55,061 nucleotides of DNA from Sphaerochaetaceae bacterium. Lineage in GTDB: Bacteria; Spirochaetota; Spirochaetia; Sphaerochaetales; Sphaerochaetaceae. The translations under genes and the position numbers were made by a program. Positions 1 to 7,562 of the stretch are shown here, piece after piece. Within the stretch, counting starts at the first letter, position 1, and each line of letters begins with the position of its first letter. Where the stretch lies: assembly GCA_028532915.1 (NCBI GenBank), contig JAQQAI010000080.1, forward strand, positions 1-55,061. The letters are read 5' to 3'. Below the pieces are notes generated by a model. It was not told where the DNA came from. It did no database searches and was given only the letters and a program-made list of their open reading frames with translations.

Positions 1-896
1 CCCGGAGTCACTTTTCTCTCTTTCTGCATCTTGAACTCTCTGATTACATATCGTTTCTCATACAGTTTGGTTCTTACTTTATCCGGAACCGCCGGAATCG
101 TGATGAAAGTTCGGGAGAGCTCGTCTTTTGCTGCGGAGACAGTCACAGCGTTAAGAAATTCCTCGCCGAAGTCTTCTGCTGTGAGAGTCACAGGATAGGA
201 GTCATGAACAGAGAAGTTGTATGAACTATGTTCAATCGGAAGGTCGGTAAACGTGAGTGTGTATTGGGGTGTTGCGCTGATGTGAGAGATACTTGAGTTA
301 ACTGATATCGAGTCACCGGGAAAATAGCGTGTTCCCGTATCGGTGTCGGTATAATAAGCGACAGGAATCCGTCCATTGTCCAAAAATTCGGGAAAGACAT
401 AACTCTTATCGGAAAGTCCGGCAAATATATAGAGTCTTTTACTTTCCTTGAGGCCGGAATAGTCATCGACGGTGACCGGTTTTCTGTTTCTCAGGCCGAA
501 CAGTCTTTCAGCTTTGAGTCTATCTTCATCATCCCAGTCTCTTCTCACACTGTATGTATAACGTTCAAGGTCTTCAGGGTACTTTTCGAAAATCCTTGTC
601 ATCGGAAGGCTGGTTGCCATCGTTATTCCGTTGCGAACATATATTGGATCGTCGAAGGTTGATACATCAACTCTCCTGCATTTTTTTTCGAAGGCAACTG
701 CACGCTTGTAGACTCCCTCTGCAGCTCTCTCGAGTGCTGCGTAGTTAGTATATTCGAGATTATCGACTTTTGTACTGACGTCAATGGAATCATTCCAGAT
801 TTCAGTATATTCTTTTTCAATAGATGATTCTGTGGGTATGCATGACACGAACAGTGAAACTACTACAATCAAAGCGATGAAATTAATTTTTTTCAC
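1..896 (-). CDS. Putative lipoprotein, 3' end outside window
   Basis: The frame is open from a GTG at 896 to the window edge, so about 298 codons are visible and the C-terminus is missing. The N-terminus is a lipoprotein signal: MKK, a hydrophobic run, then lipobox LFVSC with Cys19 as the probable lipidated residue. The rest is soluble and rich in charged and aromatic residues; I recognise no family. The start is supported by GTGAGG at 903-908, six bases upstream; no ATG lies nearby. It is transcribed away from the ArsR-type gene, with about 190 bases between them. Role unknown; it is probably anchored to a membrane on the periplasmic side. Confidence 0.75.
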   Translation of the reverse strand, partial: MKKINFIALIVVVSLFVSCIPTESSIEKEYTEIWNDSIDVSTKVDNLEYTNYAALERAAEGVYKRAVAFEKKCRRVDVSTFDDPIYVRNGITMATSLPMTRIFEKYPEDLERYTYSVRRDWDDEDRLKAERLFGLRNRKPVTVDDYSGLKESKRLYIFAGLSDKSYVFPEFLDNGRIPVAYYTDTDTGTRYFPGDSISVNSSISHISATPQYTLTFTDLPIEHSSYNFSVHDSYPVTLTAEDFGEEFLNAVTVSAAKDELSRTFITIPAVPDKVRTKLYEKRYVIREFKMQKERKVTP

Positions 897-1016
897 AATG
901 AACCTCACAATGTAGCGAATAAGATGATTGAACAGATATAAGAATATGCTCAATACATAAAATGTTCAATATTAAAGGGCTTATTTATCCATATAGTTTC
1001 AGCTTTAGCGGCCTTT

Positions 1017-1040
1017 AAAGTTTCCAAATTTAGAAACTTT
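1017..1040. promoter_or_regulatory. 24-base palindrome upstream of arsR-type gene
   Basis: Arms AAAGTTTC and GAAACTTT flank a central AAATTT, with one mismatched pair. It lies 48 bases before the ArsR-type start and just upstream of a TTGACA at 1054-1059, so it is a plausible binding site for that repressor. ArsR proteins normally bind imperfect inverted repeats near their own promoter. A second set of half-sites (ATTGAACA, TGCTCAAT, TGTTCAAT) lies at about 926-970. Confidence 0.4.
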
Positions 1041-1088
1041 CGTCGATGTCTTGTTGACAACCGGCTTCTTTTTTGACAATGTTCAGAT

Positions 1089-1427
1089 ATGAATGAAATA
1101 AAAACGCAGGAATTACGGTCGATCGCACCACTGTTTCGCGTCCTGGGACATCCTGTACGGCTTCAGATAGTCAATCTTCTGAATGAACAGCCCCGCTGTG
1201 TCTGCGAGATCGCTGATGATCTTGGATTAAACAAATCTGTAACTTCAAAACATCTTTCCCAGCTGAAGCAGGTGGGTGTTGTTTCGATGGATAAAAAAGG
1301 GACTCAGGTGATGTGTTCTCTCGCTATGCCGTGTGTGCTCACTATGCTCCAATGCGCGATCCATCCTGATTCGCCGAAATATGCTGTATCCCGTCCGGTG
1401 AAACTATGTCGGAAAGGGTGTGAATGA
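1089..1427 (+). CDS. ArsR/SmtB-family transcriptional repressor
   Basis: This 112-residue winged-helix protein has the ArsR layout: an N-terminal helix (LFRVLGHPVRLQIVNLL), then the metal-site motif CVCEIADDL with Cys37 and Cys39 at the start of the recognition region, then SVTSKHLSQLK and a beta wing. ArsR members with this CxC pair sense arsenite, antimonite or soft metals. Further cysteines lie at 76, 82, 89, 107 and 111. No metal-efflux gene is adjacent, so the target is not shown by context. There is no Shine-Dalgarno before the ATG, and the nearest promoter-like elements would start transcription almost at the start codon. It could be a thiol or redox sensor instead of a metal sensor. 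Confidence 0.85.
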   Translation: MNEIKTQELRSIAPLFRVLGHPVRLQIVNLLNEQPRCVCEIADDLGLNKSVTSKHLSQLKQVGVVSMDKKGTQVMCSLAMPCVLTMLQCAIHPDSPKYAVSRPVKLCRKGCE

Positions 1428-1437
1428 TGCTTTTGCG

Positions 1438-1626
1438 CTAAGTATCAGAAGAAATCTTCCTCTTCATCTTTCTCTTTTCACGATTGAGCTTTTCGATGAC
1501 GGCTTTTTCCACGAATTCTCCTATCTTCTCTCTTTTGCCGTCTTTTCCGATATTCTGTGCCAGATAGAGCATAAGTTCCTGATATGTTTCTGCAGTAGTT
1601 GTTGCCCACAGGCGAATAGTCTTCAT
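1438..1626 (-). CDS. Small basic protein, possibly ribbon-helix-helix
   Basis: This 62-residue protein starts at an ATG with CAGGGAGAC just upstream. A longer reading to 1668 lacks such a site. The sequence begins MKTIRLWATT and continues with a helix-rich, strongly basic C-terminal half containing EKIGEFVEKAVIEKLN. A short strand followed by two helices would suit a ribbon-helix-helix DNA-binding protein, but I cannot confirm the fold. It is divergent from the S24-like repressor at 1771, and the space between holds three CACA-NN-TGTG-like sites, so the two are probably co-controlled. It could also be an antitoxin-like protein, but no toxin gene is adjacent. Confidence 0.55.
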   Translation of the reverse strand: MKTIRLWATTTAETYQELMLYLAQNIGKDGKREKIGEFVEKAVIEKLNREKRKMKRKISSDT

Positions 1627-1646
1627 AATGTCTCCCTGATATAATT

Positions 1647-1740
1647 CACAAATGAGAATATAAAACAAGATAAATCATGAATATACCTCATTCAATACAC
1701 AAATGTGTATAAAAAAATATATATTACACAACTGTGATAA
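1647..1740. promoter_or_regulatory. Three operator-like repeats with CACA-NN-TGTG core
   Basis: Three related sites lie between the divergent small gene and the S24-like repressor gene. They are CACAAATGAG at 1647-1656, the perfect inverted repeat ATACACA-AA-TGTGTAT at 1695-1710, and the imperfect repeat with core CACA-AC-TGTG at 1724-1740. Multiple copies of one dyad between divergent genes are typical of repressor operators. The most likely ligand is the helix-turn-helix protein encoded at 1771; that is inference. Confidence 0.5.
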
Positions 1741-1770
1741 CCGCCTTCTGATATGTGATATCTTCAGCTC

Positions 1771-2460
1771 ATGTCAAAACAACCATTCTGGGAGAAGGTA
1801 AAGTCCTATCTTGTGGAAGATCTGAATCAGGCCTGGCTTTCTCGTGTCATCGGAGTCTCTCCGAGTACTGTCTCAATGATGATCACACGAAATACGATCC
1901 CGAGAGCCGATATCGCTCTGAAGATCGCCGATGCCCTGGGGGTCTCTCTTCATGAGCTTCTGGGCATTGCTTATCCCACACGGCTGTATCAGGATTATCA
2001 GGAGGACGGGGTGAAAGAATCTCTGTGTCAGTCGGCAGATGATGAGATTCCTTCCTTCCCGGTACCGATAGTAAAAAGGAAGATAGAACTCTATTCAGGT
2101 GCCTTCCGTTCCGTTCCCGGAAATTTCAACGGTTCTGTGCGTATCATTCAGAATATGTGCAGAGGATTCGAGAGACAGGATATCTTCGCTCTTTATGTTA
2201 CAGGTGATGAAATGTCTCCGATCCATCTTCTCCATGATGATATCGCTGTTTTCGTGAATGGTTATGTTGCCGGAAACGGTTTGTATGCCGTTGCTCTGAA
2301 AAATGATGTATGTATCAAAAGACTCGAGTTCAATGAACTGGAGAATATCGTTTCGATCTTATCGGAAAATCAGCGGTACAGGTCGATAGAGTCTTCTATC
2401 GATAATCCGCAGCTCTCGATTCTCGGAAAAGTCATCGGATGGACTCATATACATCTTTGA
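1771..2460 (+). CDS. HTH-XRE regulator with degenerate S24/LexA-like domain
   Basis: This 229-residue protein has an XRE-type helix-turn-helix at about residues 8-66 (WLSRVIGVSPSTVSMMI, then IALKIADALGVSLHELLG). A C-terminal domain at about 125-229 resembles peptidase S24 of LexA and CI repressors. The usual nucleophile motif GDSM reads GDEM here: Glu147 stands where the catalytic Ser is expected. The Lys of the dyad appears kept as Lys183 in IKRL. The protein is therefore probably not self-cleaving and may use the domain only for dimerisation or ligand sensing. Dyads just upstream suggest autoregulation. No phage structural or integrase gene is nearby. Confidence 0.8.
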   Translation: MSKQPFWEKVKSYLVEDLNQAWLSRVIGVSPSTVSMMITRNTIPRADIALKIADALGVSLHELLGIAYPTRLYQDYQEDGVKESLCQSADDEIPSFPVPIVKRKIELYSGAFRSVPGNFNGSVRIIQNMCRGFERQDIFALYVTGDEMSPIHLLHDDIAVFVNGYVAGNGLYAVALKNDVCIKRLEFNELENIVSILSENQRYRSIESSIDNPQLSILGKVIGWTHIHL

Positions 2461-2471
2461 TTATGATATTC

Positions 2472-3629
2472 TCAATTGATCGTCAAAAGGCAGTATATGA
2501 TCGATGAGTATTCCCCCGGCGGTTTTCCGAAGACGACGGCAGCTGAATCGAGATAGATCCTGATATCACCCTCGAGTACCTGTGCAGATGTTGACGAACC
2601 TCCCATCGGGCTTGAGACTGTGGAAGAGGCTGATGTGAAACCGTTGTTCGATGATGAGATCCTGACTGCAGAGCCGCCCGGTGTCTGTGGATCGAATACT
2701 ACATTGTAAGGGAATGAGTAGGTGTTGCTGCCGATAGATGATTCAAAGTTGAAAGAGGTCGATGTTCCCGCACTGTCTGCATAAAACCCGACCGTTCCCT
2801 GGTCCTGAAAGAATGACTGGTAGGTAAGAGTTCCCACCAGTAGAGAATTTGAGAGGGACGTCTTCGATGTGAGTGTCTCGAGGGGAATGATGTCTCCGAC
2901 TGTCCTGTTGACGCTGAATGTATATTGATCAGGCCCCTGTCCCCAGCTGAAATACACTTTGCCTACAAATGAAAGCTGAGTTTCAGCTCCGGGAGCATAA
3001 AGAATGATACCGGATTCATAATAGGCGAACCAGTTCGAGAAGTTTCTGGTGTATGAGGTTCTGATGATGGTAATCTCTAAAATCGTATATGAGTACCGGT
3101 ATTGATACTTGTACTGATTCGATCCGTCATAGTAGCCGCTGACGCCTTGGGCATTGTAACCCTGTCCCGGTTCAGAAAGCTGCTGTGGGCCGGCTCCCGG
3201 TAGAGTAACCGTGTCTCCGGGGTGTTCTATGACGGTATTGACCGGATCATGGTTCACAACCGTCCCGTTGTGATATGAACCTTTTACCCGCGTGACGAAG
3301 AATATCTCTCTCCAGCTGTTGGTTGATGTCGTTCTCGTAAAGTAGAAGCGGTTGTTCTGAGTGTTCTGAGCCTGAGGTCCCCCATTTAGAAATGAGAGTG
3401 TCGTAGGTTCTCCGGTATAATAAACACGTCCGCTATAGCCGTCCAGATACGTATAATCTGTAGAGTTTGCCAAACCGGCGGGATTGTTCGAGTCTGAAGT
3501 CAGAATATAGAAATCGGTGATGGAAGCCCCGTTCGGGTCGTAGATCAGTGAAGCCCCTGTTAGGGGCAATAGTATTGCTGCGATCGAAAGAAGGATCAGT
3601 ACGATTCGCAATGTCAGGTTATGGTCCAT
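2472..3629 (-). CDS. Unrecognised secreted or membrane-anchored protein
   Basis: This 385-residue protein has one hydrophobic segment at about residues 7-25, suitable as a signal peptide or anchor. A long extracytoplasmic part follows, rich in Ser, Thr, Tyr, Gly and Asn. I recognise no domain. The composition suggests a beta-rich surface or periplasmic protein. A Cys occurs only near the extreme C-terminus, so it is not an obvious lipoprotein. There is no Shine-Dalgarno before the ATG at 3629. A strong promoter ends six bases upstream, so the transcript is probably leaderless. It is convergent with the S24-like regulator gene, leaving only 11 bases between them. Confidence 0.65.
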   Translation of the reverse strand: MDHNLTLRIVLILLSIAAILLPLTGASLIYDPNGASITDFYILTSDSNNPAGLANSTDYTYLDGYSGRVYYTGEPTTLSFLNGGPQAQNTQNNRFYFTRTTSTNSWREIFFVTRVKGSYHNGTVVNHDPVNTVIEHPGDTVTLPGAGPQQLSEPGQGYNAQGVSGYYDGSNQYKYQYRYSYTILEITIIRTSYTRNFSNWFAYYESGIILYAPGAETQLSFVGKVYFSWGQGPDQYTFSVNRTVGDIIPLETLTSKTSLSNSLLVGTLTYQSFFQDQGTVGFYADSAGTSTSFNFESSIGSNTYSFPYNVVFDPQTPGGSAVRISSSNNGFTSASSTVSSPMGGSSTSAQVLEGDIRIYLDSAAVVFGKPPGEYSSIIYCLLTIN

Positions 3630-3635
3630 TCACTA

Positions 3636-3664
3636 ATTATATAATAAGAAATATTTTGTCTCAA
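3636..3664 (-). promoter_or_regulatory. Promoter giving a probable leaderless transcript
   Basis: On the minus strand, TTGAGA (3659-3664) and TATAAT (3636-3641) are separated by 17 bases. The start codon at 3629 lies where transcription should begin, about seven bases past the -10 box. Between here and the palindrome at 3877 (roughly 210 bases) I see no gene or other clear element. Confidence 0.65.
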
Positions 3665-3876
3665 TGTATTTTGCGTTGTGTATTTATGGATTGAGTGTAT
3701 TTTTATTATAGTATCTTTTTTGATATTTTCAGTAATCAAAAAGATTCTTGCATTATATGGGTGTTTACCAGTAAAATTTATACTTCATTTCCTTAGAATG
3801 AAAGAATGTCGGAGAAAGTGTTGAACAAAAAGGACGAATCGTCCGGAAAAACAACACTATTTGTTTAGTTTGCAGA

Positions 3877-3898
3877 ATAATAATTGTATAATTATTAT
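3877..3898. promoter_or_regulatory. Palindrome over the -10 region of the peptide ABC operon
   Basis: A perfect inverted repeat, ATAATAATT and AATTATTAT with a GTAT loop, overlaps a TATAAT at 3887-3892. It lies about 40 bases before the binding-protein start. A repressor bound here would block the promoter. The shape is loosely like a PerR/Fur box but too AT-rich to assign. Confidence 0.35.
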
Positions 3899-3939
3899 GT
3901 TTAATGCATAATTAGAAAATCTTATTAATGGGGGTTAAT

Positions 3940-5541
3940 ATGAAAAAACTAGTATTATTGATGTTAATCGTAGCACTGGTGGTTCCTATGGCGCTGTTCG
4001 CTCAGGGATCACAGGAAGCTGCGACCGGCTCACAGGAAGATTCGAAAATGGGAGGAGTTCTCGTTTTCGGACGTTCCGGAGACTCTGTCAGTCTTGACCC
4101 GGGTCGTGAGACCGACGGTGAATCATTCTATGCTACAACAGCAGTGTATGACACTCTGGTCGAGTTCGTTCCCGGAGAGACTGCCGTACAGCCTGCCCTG
4201 GCCGAAAGCTGGGACATTGAAGATGGTGGCCTCACATGGACATTCCATCTTCGTGAAGGAGTGAAATTCCATGACGGAACTCCTCTGAACGCAGACGCTG
4301 TCGTGTTCAGTTTTGAGAGACAGTTCGTTGAAGATCATCCGTACTACGATCAGGGACCCTGGAAATACTGGGGGTACATGGACATGGATAACATCGTAGA
4401 TGAGGTTATCGCTGTTGATGACCTGACAGTCCAGTTCAAACTGAAGAAAGTCGAAGCTCCGTTCCTGGCAAACCTCGCCATGGATTTCGCTTCGATCGTC
4501 TCTCCTACCGCTGCTGCCAAGTACGGGGATGACTTCAAGAACAATCCTGTCGGAACCGGCGCTTTCAAATTCGTTTCATGGACAAAAGATTCCGATATCG
4601 TATTTGAGAGAAATGAAGATTACTGGGACGGTCCTGTATATCTTGACCGCCTGATTCTCAAAGTTATTCCTGATGCCACTTCACGCTGGCTGGCTCTCCA
4701 GAAAGGTGAAGTTGACCTGATTGACTTCCCTTCAGCTGAAGATCTTCCCGCCATGGCGGAAACCGATGGAATCCAGCTGATTCAGCAGCCCGGTCTGAAT
4801 GTGGGATATCTTGCATTGAATACTCAGAAAAAACCTTTCGATAACAAACTCGTTCGTCAGGCGATGAACTACGCTATCGATCAGGAAGAGATCGTCAAAG
4901 CCGTCTACGGGGATGTAGGTCAGGTTGCCAAGAACCCGCTTCCTCCGACGATCTGGTCATACAATGACGATATCGAAGACTACGGATATGATCCTGATAT
5001 GGCCAAGAAGCTTCTTGCTCAGGCAGGCTATGCGGATGGATTCGAGATGGAATTGTGGGCGATGCCTGTGGCAAGACCTTACAATCCTAACGCGAGAAAG
5101 ATCGCCGAAATCATGCAGGCACAGCTTGCCAAGGTCGGAATCGACGCACAGATCGTCAGCTACGAATGGGGCACTTACCTCGACAAGACCGATATGGGTG
5201 AACACCAGGCCGCAATGCTCGGTTGGACCGGTGATAACGGTGATCCGGACAACTTCCTCTGGGTTCTTCTTTCAGCTCCTGCAGCAGAACTTCCTGCCGG
5301 TAATATCGCACTGTGGAAGAATGCTGAATTCACCGATCTGATCGGCAGAGCTAAAGAAGTCACTGACCAGGCAGAAAGAACAGAGCTGTACCGTGAAGCT
5401 CAGGTTGTCTTCCACGAGGAAGCTCCATGGGTTCCTATCGCTCACTCAGTTGTCACAATACCTGCGAAAGAAGAAGTAAAGAACTTTGTGATCTATCCTA
5501 CCGGAAAGCGCGTGTTCAAACATGTGTATTTCGAAGACTAG
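3940..5541 (+). CDS. Peptide ABC transporter substrate-binding protein
   Basis: This 533-residue protein belongs to solute-binding family 5 (DppA/OppA type). It captures peptides or similar solutes in the periplasm and delivers them to the permeases encoded next. Residues 1-22 are a signal peptide ending ALFAQ, followed by GSQEA. The mature part has family-5 features such as LAESWDIEDGGLTWTFHLREGVKFHDGTPLNADAVVFSFER. There is no lipobox Cys, so it is probably a soluble periplasmic protein. I chose ATG 3940 because GGGGGTT sits just upstream, while the earlier ATG at 3928 has no site. A stable stem-loop after the stop may raise its mRNA level over the permease part. Confidence 0.92.
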   Translation: MKKLVLLMLIVALVVPMALFAQGSQEAATGSQEDSKMGGVLVFGRSGDSVSLDPGRETDGESFYATTAVYDTLVEFVPGETAVQPALAESWDIEDGGLTWTFHLREGVKFHDGTPLNADAVVFSFERQFVEDHPYYDQGPWKYWGYMDMDNIVDEVIAVDDLTVQFKLKKVEAPFLANLAMDFASIVSPTAAAKYGDDFKNNPVGTGAFKFVSWTKDSDIVFERNEDYWDGPVYLDRLILKVIPDATSRWLALQKGEVDLIDFPSAEDLPAMAETDGIQLIQQPGLNVGYLALNTQKKPFDNKLVRQAMNYAIDQEEIVKAVYGDVGQVAKNPLPPTIWSYNDDIEDYGYDPDMAKKLLAQAGYADGFEMELWAMPVARPYNPNARKIAEIMQAQLAKVGIDAQIVSYEWGTYLDKTDMGEHQAAMLGWTGDNGDPDNFLWVLLSAPAAELPAGNIALWKNAEFTDLIGRAKEVTDQAERTELYREAQVVFHEEAPWVPIAHSVVTIPAKEEVKNFVIYPTGKRVFKHVYFED

Positions 5542-5574
5542 AATCTGAAAGTGTCTGAAACACTTCACAATTCA

Positions 5575-5603
5575 TTCACCCCCTTTCCCAAAAAGGGGGT
5601 GAA
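5575..5603 (+). terminator. Stem-loop after the binding-protein gene, no T-tract
   Basis: The arms TTCACCCCCTTT and AAAGGGGGTGAA pair perfectly over 12 bases around a 5-base loop. No run of T follows, and the permease gene starts 37 bases later. It is more likely an mRNA-stabilising or partial-termination hairpin that raises binding-protein yield than a full terminator. A smaller hairpin (AAGTGT/ACACTT) precedes it. Confidence 0.6.
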
Positions 5604-5639
5604 TTCCCGTAAAGTCTTTACCAATGGAGTACCATTTGT

Positions 5640-6656
5640 ATGTTTAAACACATATTGAAACGATTGTCGCTTTTGATCCCCACTATATTCGGTGTGGTCA
5701 CTTTAGTCTTTTTCATGATAGCTCTTGCACCCGGTGATCCTGCGAGGGTAATGCTCGGAGAGAGAGCGAATGCCGAACAGATAGAACAACTCAGGGCTGA
5801 ACTCGGGTTGGATAAACCGCTTATCCAGCAGTATGGTCTGTACCTTTCCAGGATAGTCAGGCTTGATCTGGGCAAATCAATCACAAGCGGCCAGAAGATT
5901 GCCAGCGAAATCAAGGAACGATTTCCCGCCACTATCGAACTGGCGATATGGGCAATGCTTTTTGCCACGGTATTGGGAGTGCTGCTGGGGGTGACGAGCG
6001 CCATCCGGCGTAACACCTGGGTCGATTACACGACCATGGGAGGTGCCCTGGTCGGGGTATCCATGCCGGTATTCTGGCTCGGTCTTGTCCTTATTATGAT
6101 ATTCTCCGTGTGGCTCGACCTGCTGCCCACCGGCGGAAGGATGAATATCAGATATTTTTTCGAGCCTATCACAAATTTCTATGTCATCGACGGAATAATC
6201 ATGTGGTTCAAAGAGGGGACACCGAAATTCCTCGTTTCCGCATTACGTCATCTGATTCTTCCGACGATAGCACTGGGAACCATCCCTCTGGCTATCATAG
6301 CCAGAACGACCCGTTCTTCGATGCTTGAAGTACTCCAGCAGGACTATATCAAGACAGCGAGATCTGCAGGTATCAAGGAACGGCGTGTCATATATCGATA
6401 TGCATTGAGAAATGCACTGCTTCCGGTCATTACAGTGATAGGGCTGCAGTTCGGACTGCTGCTGTCGGGAGCCATCCTTACAGAGACTGTATTTTCCTGG
6501 CCGGGAATCGGGAAATGGATATATGTCGCTATCGGGGCCAGAGATTACCCCGCTGTTCAGGGCGGCATCATTTTCATTTCGATCTTCTTTGTCCTGATCA
6601 ACCTGGTCGTCGACATTCTATATTCGGTCGTAAATCCGAAAATCAGATTACAGTAA
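5640..6656 (+). CDS. Peptide ABC transporter permease, DppB type
   Basis: This 338-residue inner-membrane protein is the first permease of the peptide importer. It has the DppB N-terminus (MFKHILKRLSLLIPTIFGVVTLVFFMIALAPGDPA), about six membrane segments, and the binding-protein-dependent transport motif near residues 230-260 (DYIKTARSAGIKERRVIYRYALRNALLP), which contacts the ATPases. The region about 150-195 is somewhat longer than in many DppB proteins (FFEPITNFYVIDGIIMWFKEGTPKF). TGGAGT lies upstream of the start. The gene is 14 bases from the next permease, in one operon. Confidence 0.92.
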   Translation: MFKHILKRLSLLIPTIFGVVTLVFFMIALAPGDPARVMLGERANAEQIEQLRAELGLDKPLIQQYGLYLSRIVRLDLGKSITSGQKIASEIKERFPATIELAIWAMLFATVLGVLLGVTSAIRRNTWVDYTTMGGALVGVSMPVFWLGLVLIMIFSVWLDLLPTGGRMNIRYFFEPITNFYVIDGIIMWFKEGTPKFLVSALRHLILPTIALGTIPLAIIARTTRSSMLEVLQQDYIKTARSAGIKERRVIYRYALRNALLPVITVIGLQFGLLLSGAILTETVFSWPGIGKWIYVAIGARDYPAVQGGIIFISIFFVLINLVVDILYSVVNPKIRLQ

Positions 6657-6670
6657 GGGAGGAGGGATAG

Positions 6671-7552
6671 ATGCAGAATAATCAAACCTCACAAGAAATC
6701 ATCAAAGATCCTACTCCTCTGCAGGAGACCTGGTACAATCTCAAAAAGAATAAAGGAGCCATGGTCGGAATGACCATTATCCTGATCTTCATATTCATGG
6801 CGATATTCGCGCCTCTCATCTCTCCGTTCGATCCTCTGGCCCAGATCATCGAGGACAGAAAGACTCCGATGTTCACAAACGGGCACGTGTTCGGAACTGA
6901 TGACCTCGGTAGAGATATGCTCTCCAGACTGATCTACGGAGCACGGATATCTATGGCGATAGGAGTCATCTCGGTAGGGATCTCACTGGTCTTCGGTATC
7001 CTCATAGGTGTCACCTCAGCATATTTCGGAGGGATCTATGACAAAATCGTGATGCGTATCATCGACATCATGCTCGCATTTCCCTACATTCTTCTCACGA
7101 TCGTCATCGTGAGTGTGCTGGGGCCGTCTTTGATGAATGCGATGGTTGCGATCGGAATTTCGCAGATTCCCCGGTATGCCAGAGTTGTTCGTGCCTCGGT
7201 CCTCGCCGAGAAAGAGGCCGATTATGTACTGGCCGAAAGAGCTCTCGGAGCAGGGAATTTCGAACTGATGTTTTTGACAATTTTACCCAACTGTCTTTCT
7301 CCGACGATCGTTCAGGCTACACTCGGAGTCGGTGAAGCCATACTGAGCTCTGCCGGTTTGTCATTTCTCGGACTGGGAGCACAGCCTCCTACGCCTGAAT
7401 GGGGACTGATGATAGCAAGCAGTAAGGAGTTCATCACGAATGCGTGGTGGATCGTCACACTTCCGGGTATTGCGATTTTACTGGCAGTATTGGGATTCAA
7501 CCTTTTCGGTGATGGTCTGAGAGATATTCTCGACCCGAAAATGAGAAATTAA
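6671..7552 (+). CDS. Peptide ABC transporter permease, DppC type
   Basis: This 293-residue protein is the second permease. It has an N-terminal cytoplasmic stretch with one membrane helix (GAMVGMTIILIFIFMAIFAPLISPFDP), typical of DppC/OppC. The GTDDLGRDMLSRLIYGARIS segment follows, then further helices and the EAA-like loop ADYVLAERALGAGNFELMFLTILP near residues 178-202. It pairs with the upstream DppB-type protein in the inner membrane. A strong GGGAGGAGGG precedes the start, and the ATPase gene follows after 10 bases. Confidence 0.92.
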   Translation: MQNNQTSQEIIKDPTPLQETWYNLKKNKGAMVGMTIILIFIFMAIFAPLISPFDPLAQIIEDRKTPMFTNGHVFGTDDLGRDMLSRLIYGARISMAIGVISVGISLVFGILIGVTSAYFGGIYDKIVMRIIDIMLAFPYILLTIVIVSVLGPSLMNAMVAIGISQIPRYARVVRASVLAEKEADYVLAERALGAGNFELMFLTILPNCLSPTIVQATLGVGEAILSSAGLSFLGLGAQPPTPEWGLMIASSKEFITNAWWIVTLPGIAILLAVLGFNLFGDGLRDILDPKMRN

Positions 7553-7562
7553 AGGATACCAG

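Noticed and set aside
1438-1626. Toxin-antitoxin pair formed by the small basic protein and its neighbour
   Set aside because: The partner is a 229-residue S24-like regulator on the opposite strand, not a toxin, and no second small gene overlaps it.
1420-1644. Open frame of 74 codons on the plus strand after the ArsR-type gene
   Set aside because: It is antisense to the small basic protein gene, whose start has a good ribosome site; the plus-strand product is of low-complexity Ser/Phe/Cys composition.
1771-2460. Prophage or prophage remnant suggested by the S24-like repressor
   Set aside because: No integrase, structural, lysis or replication genes occur near it, and flanking genes are ordinary chromosomal ones.
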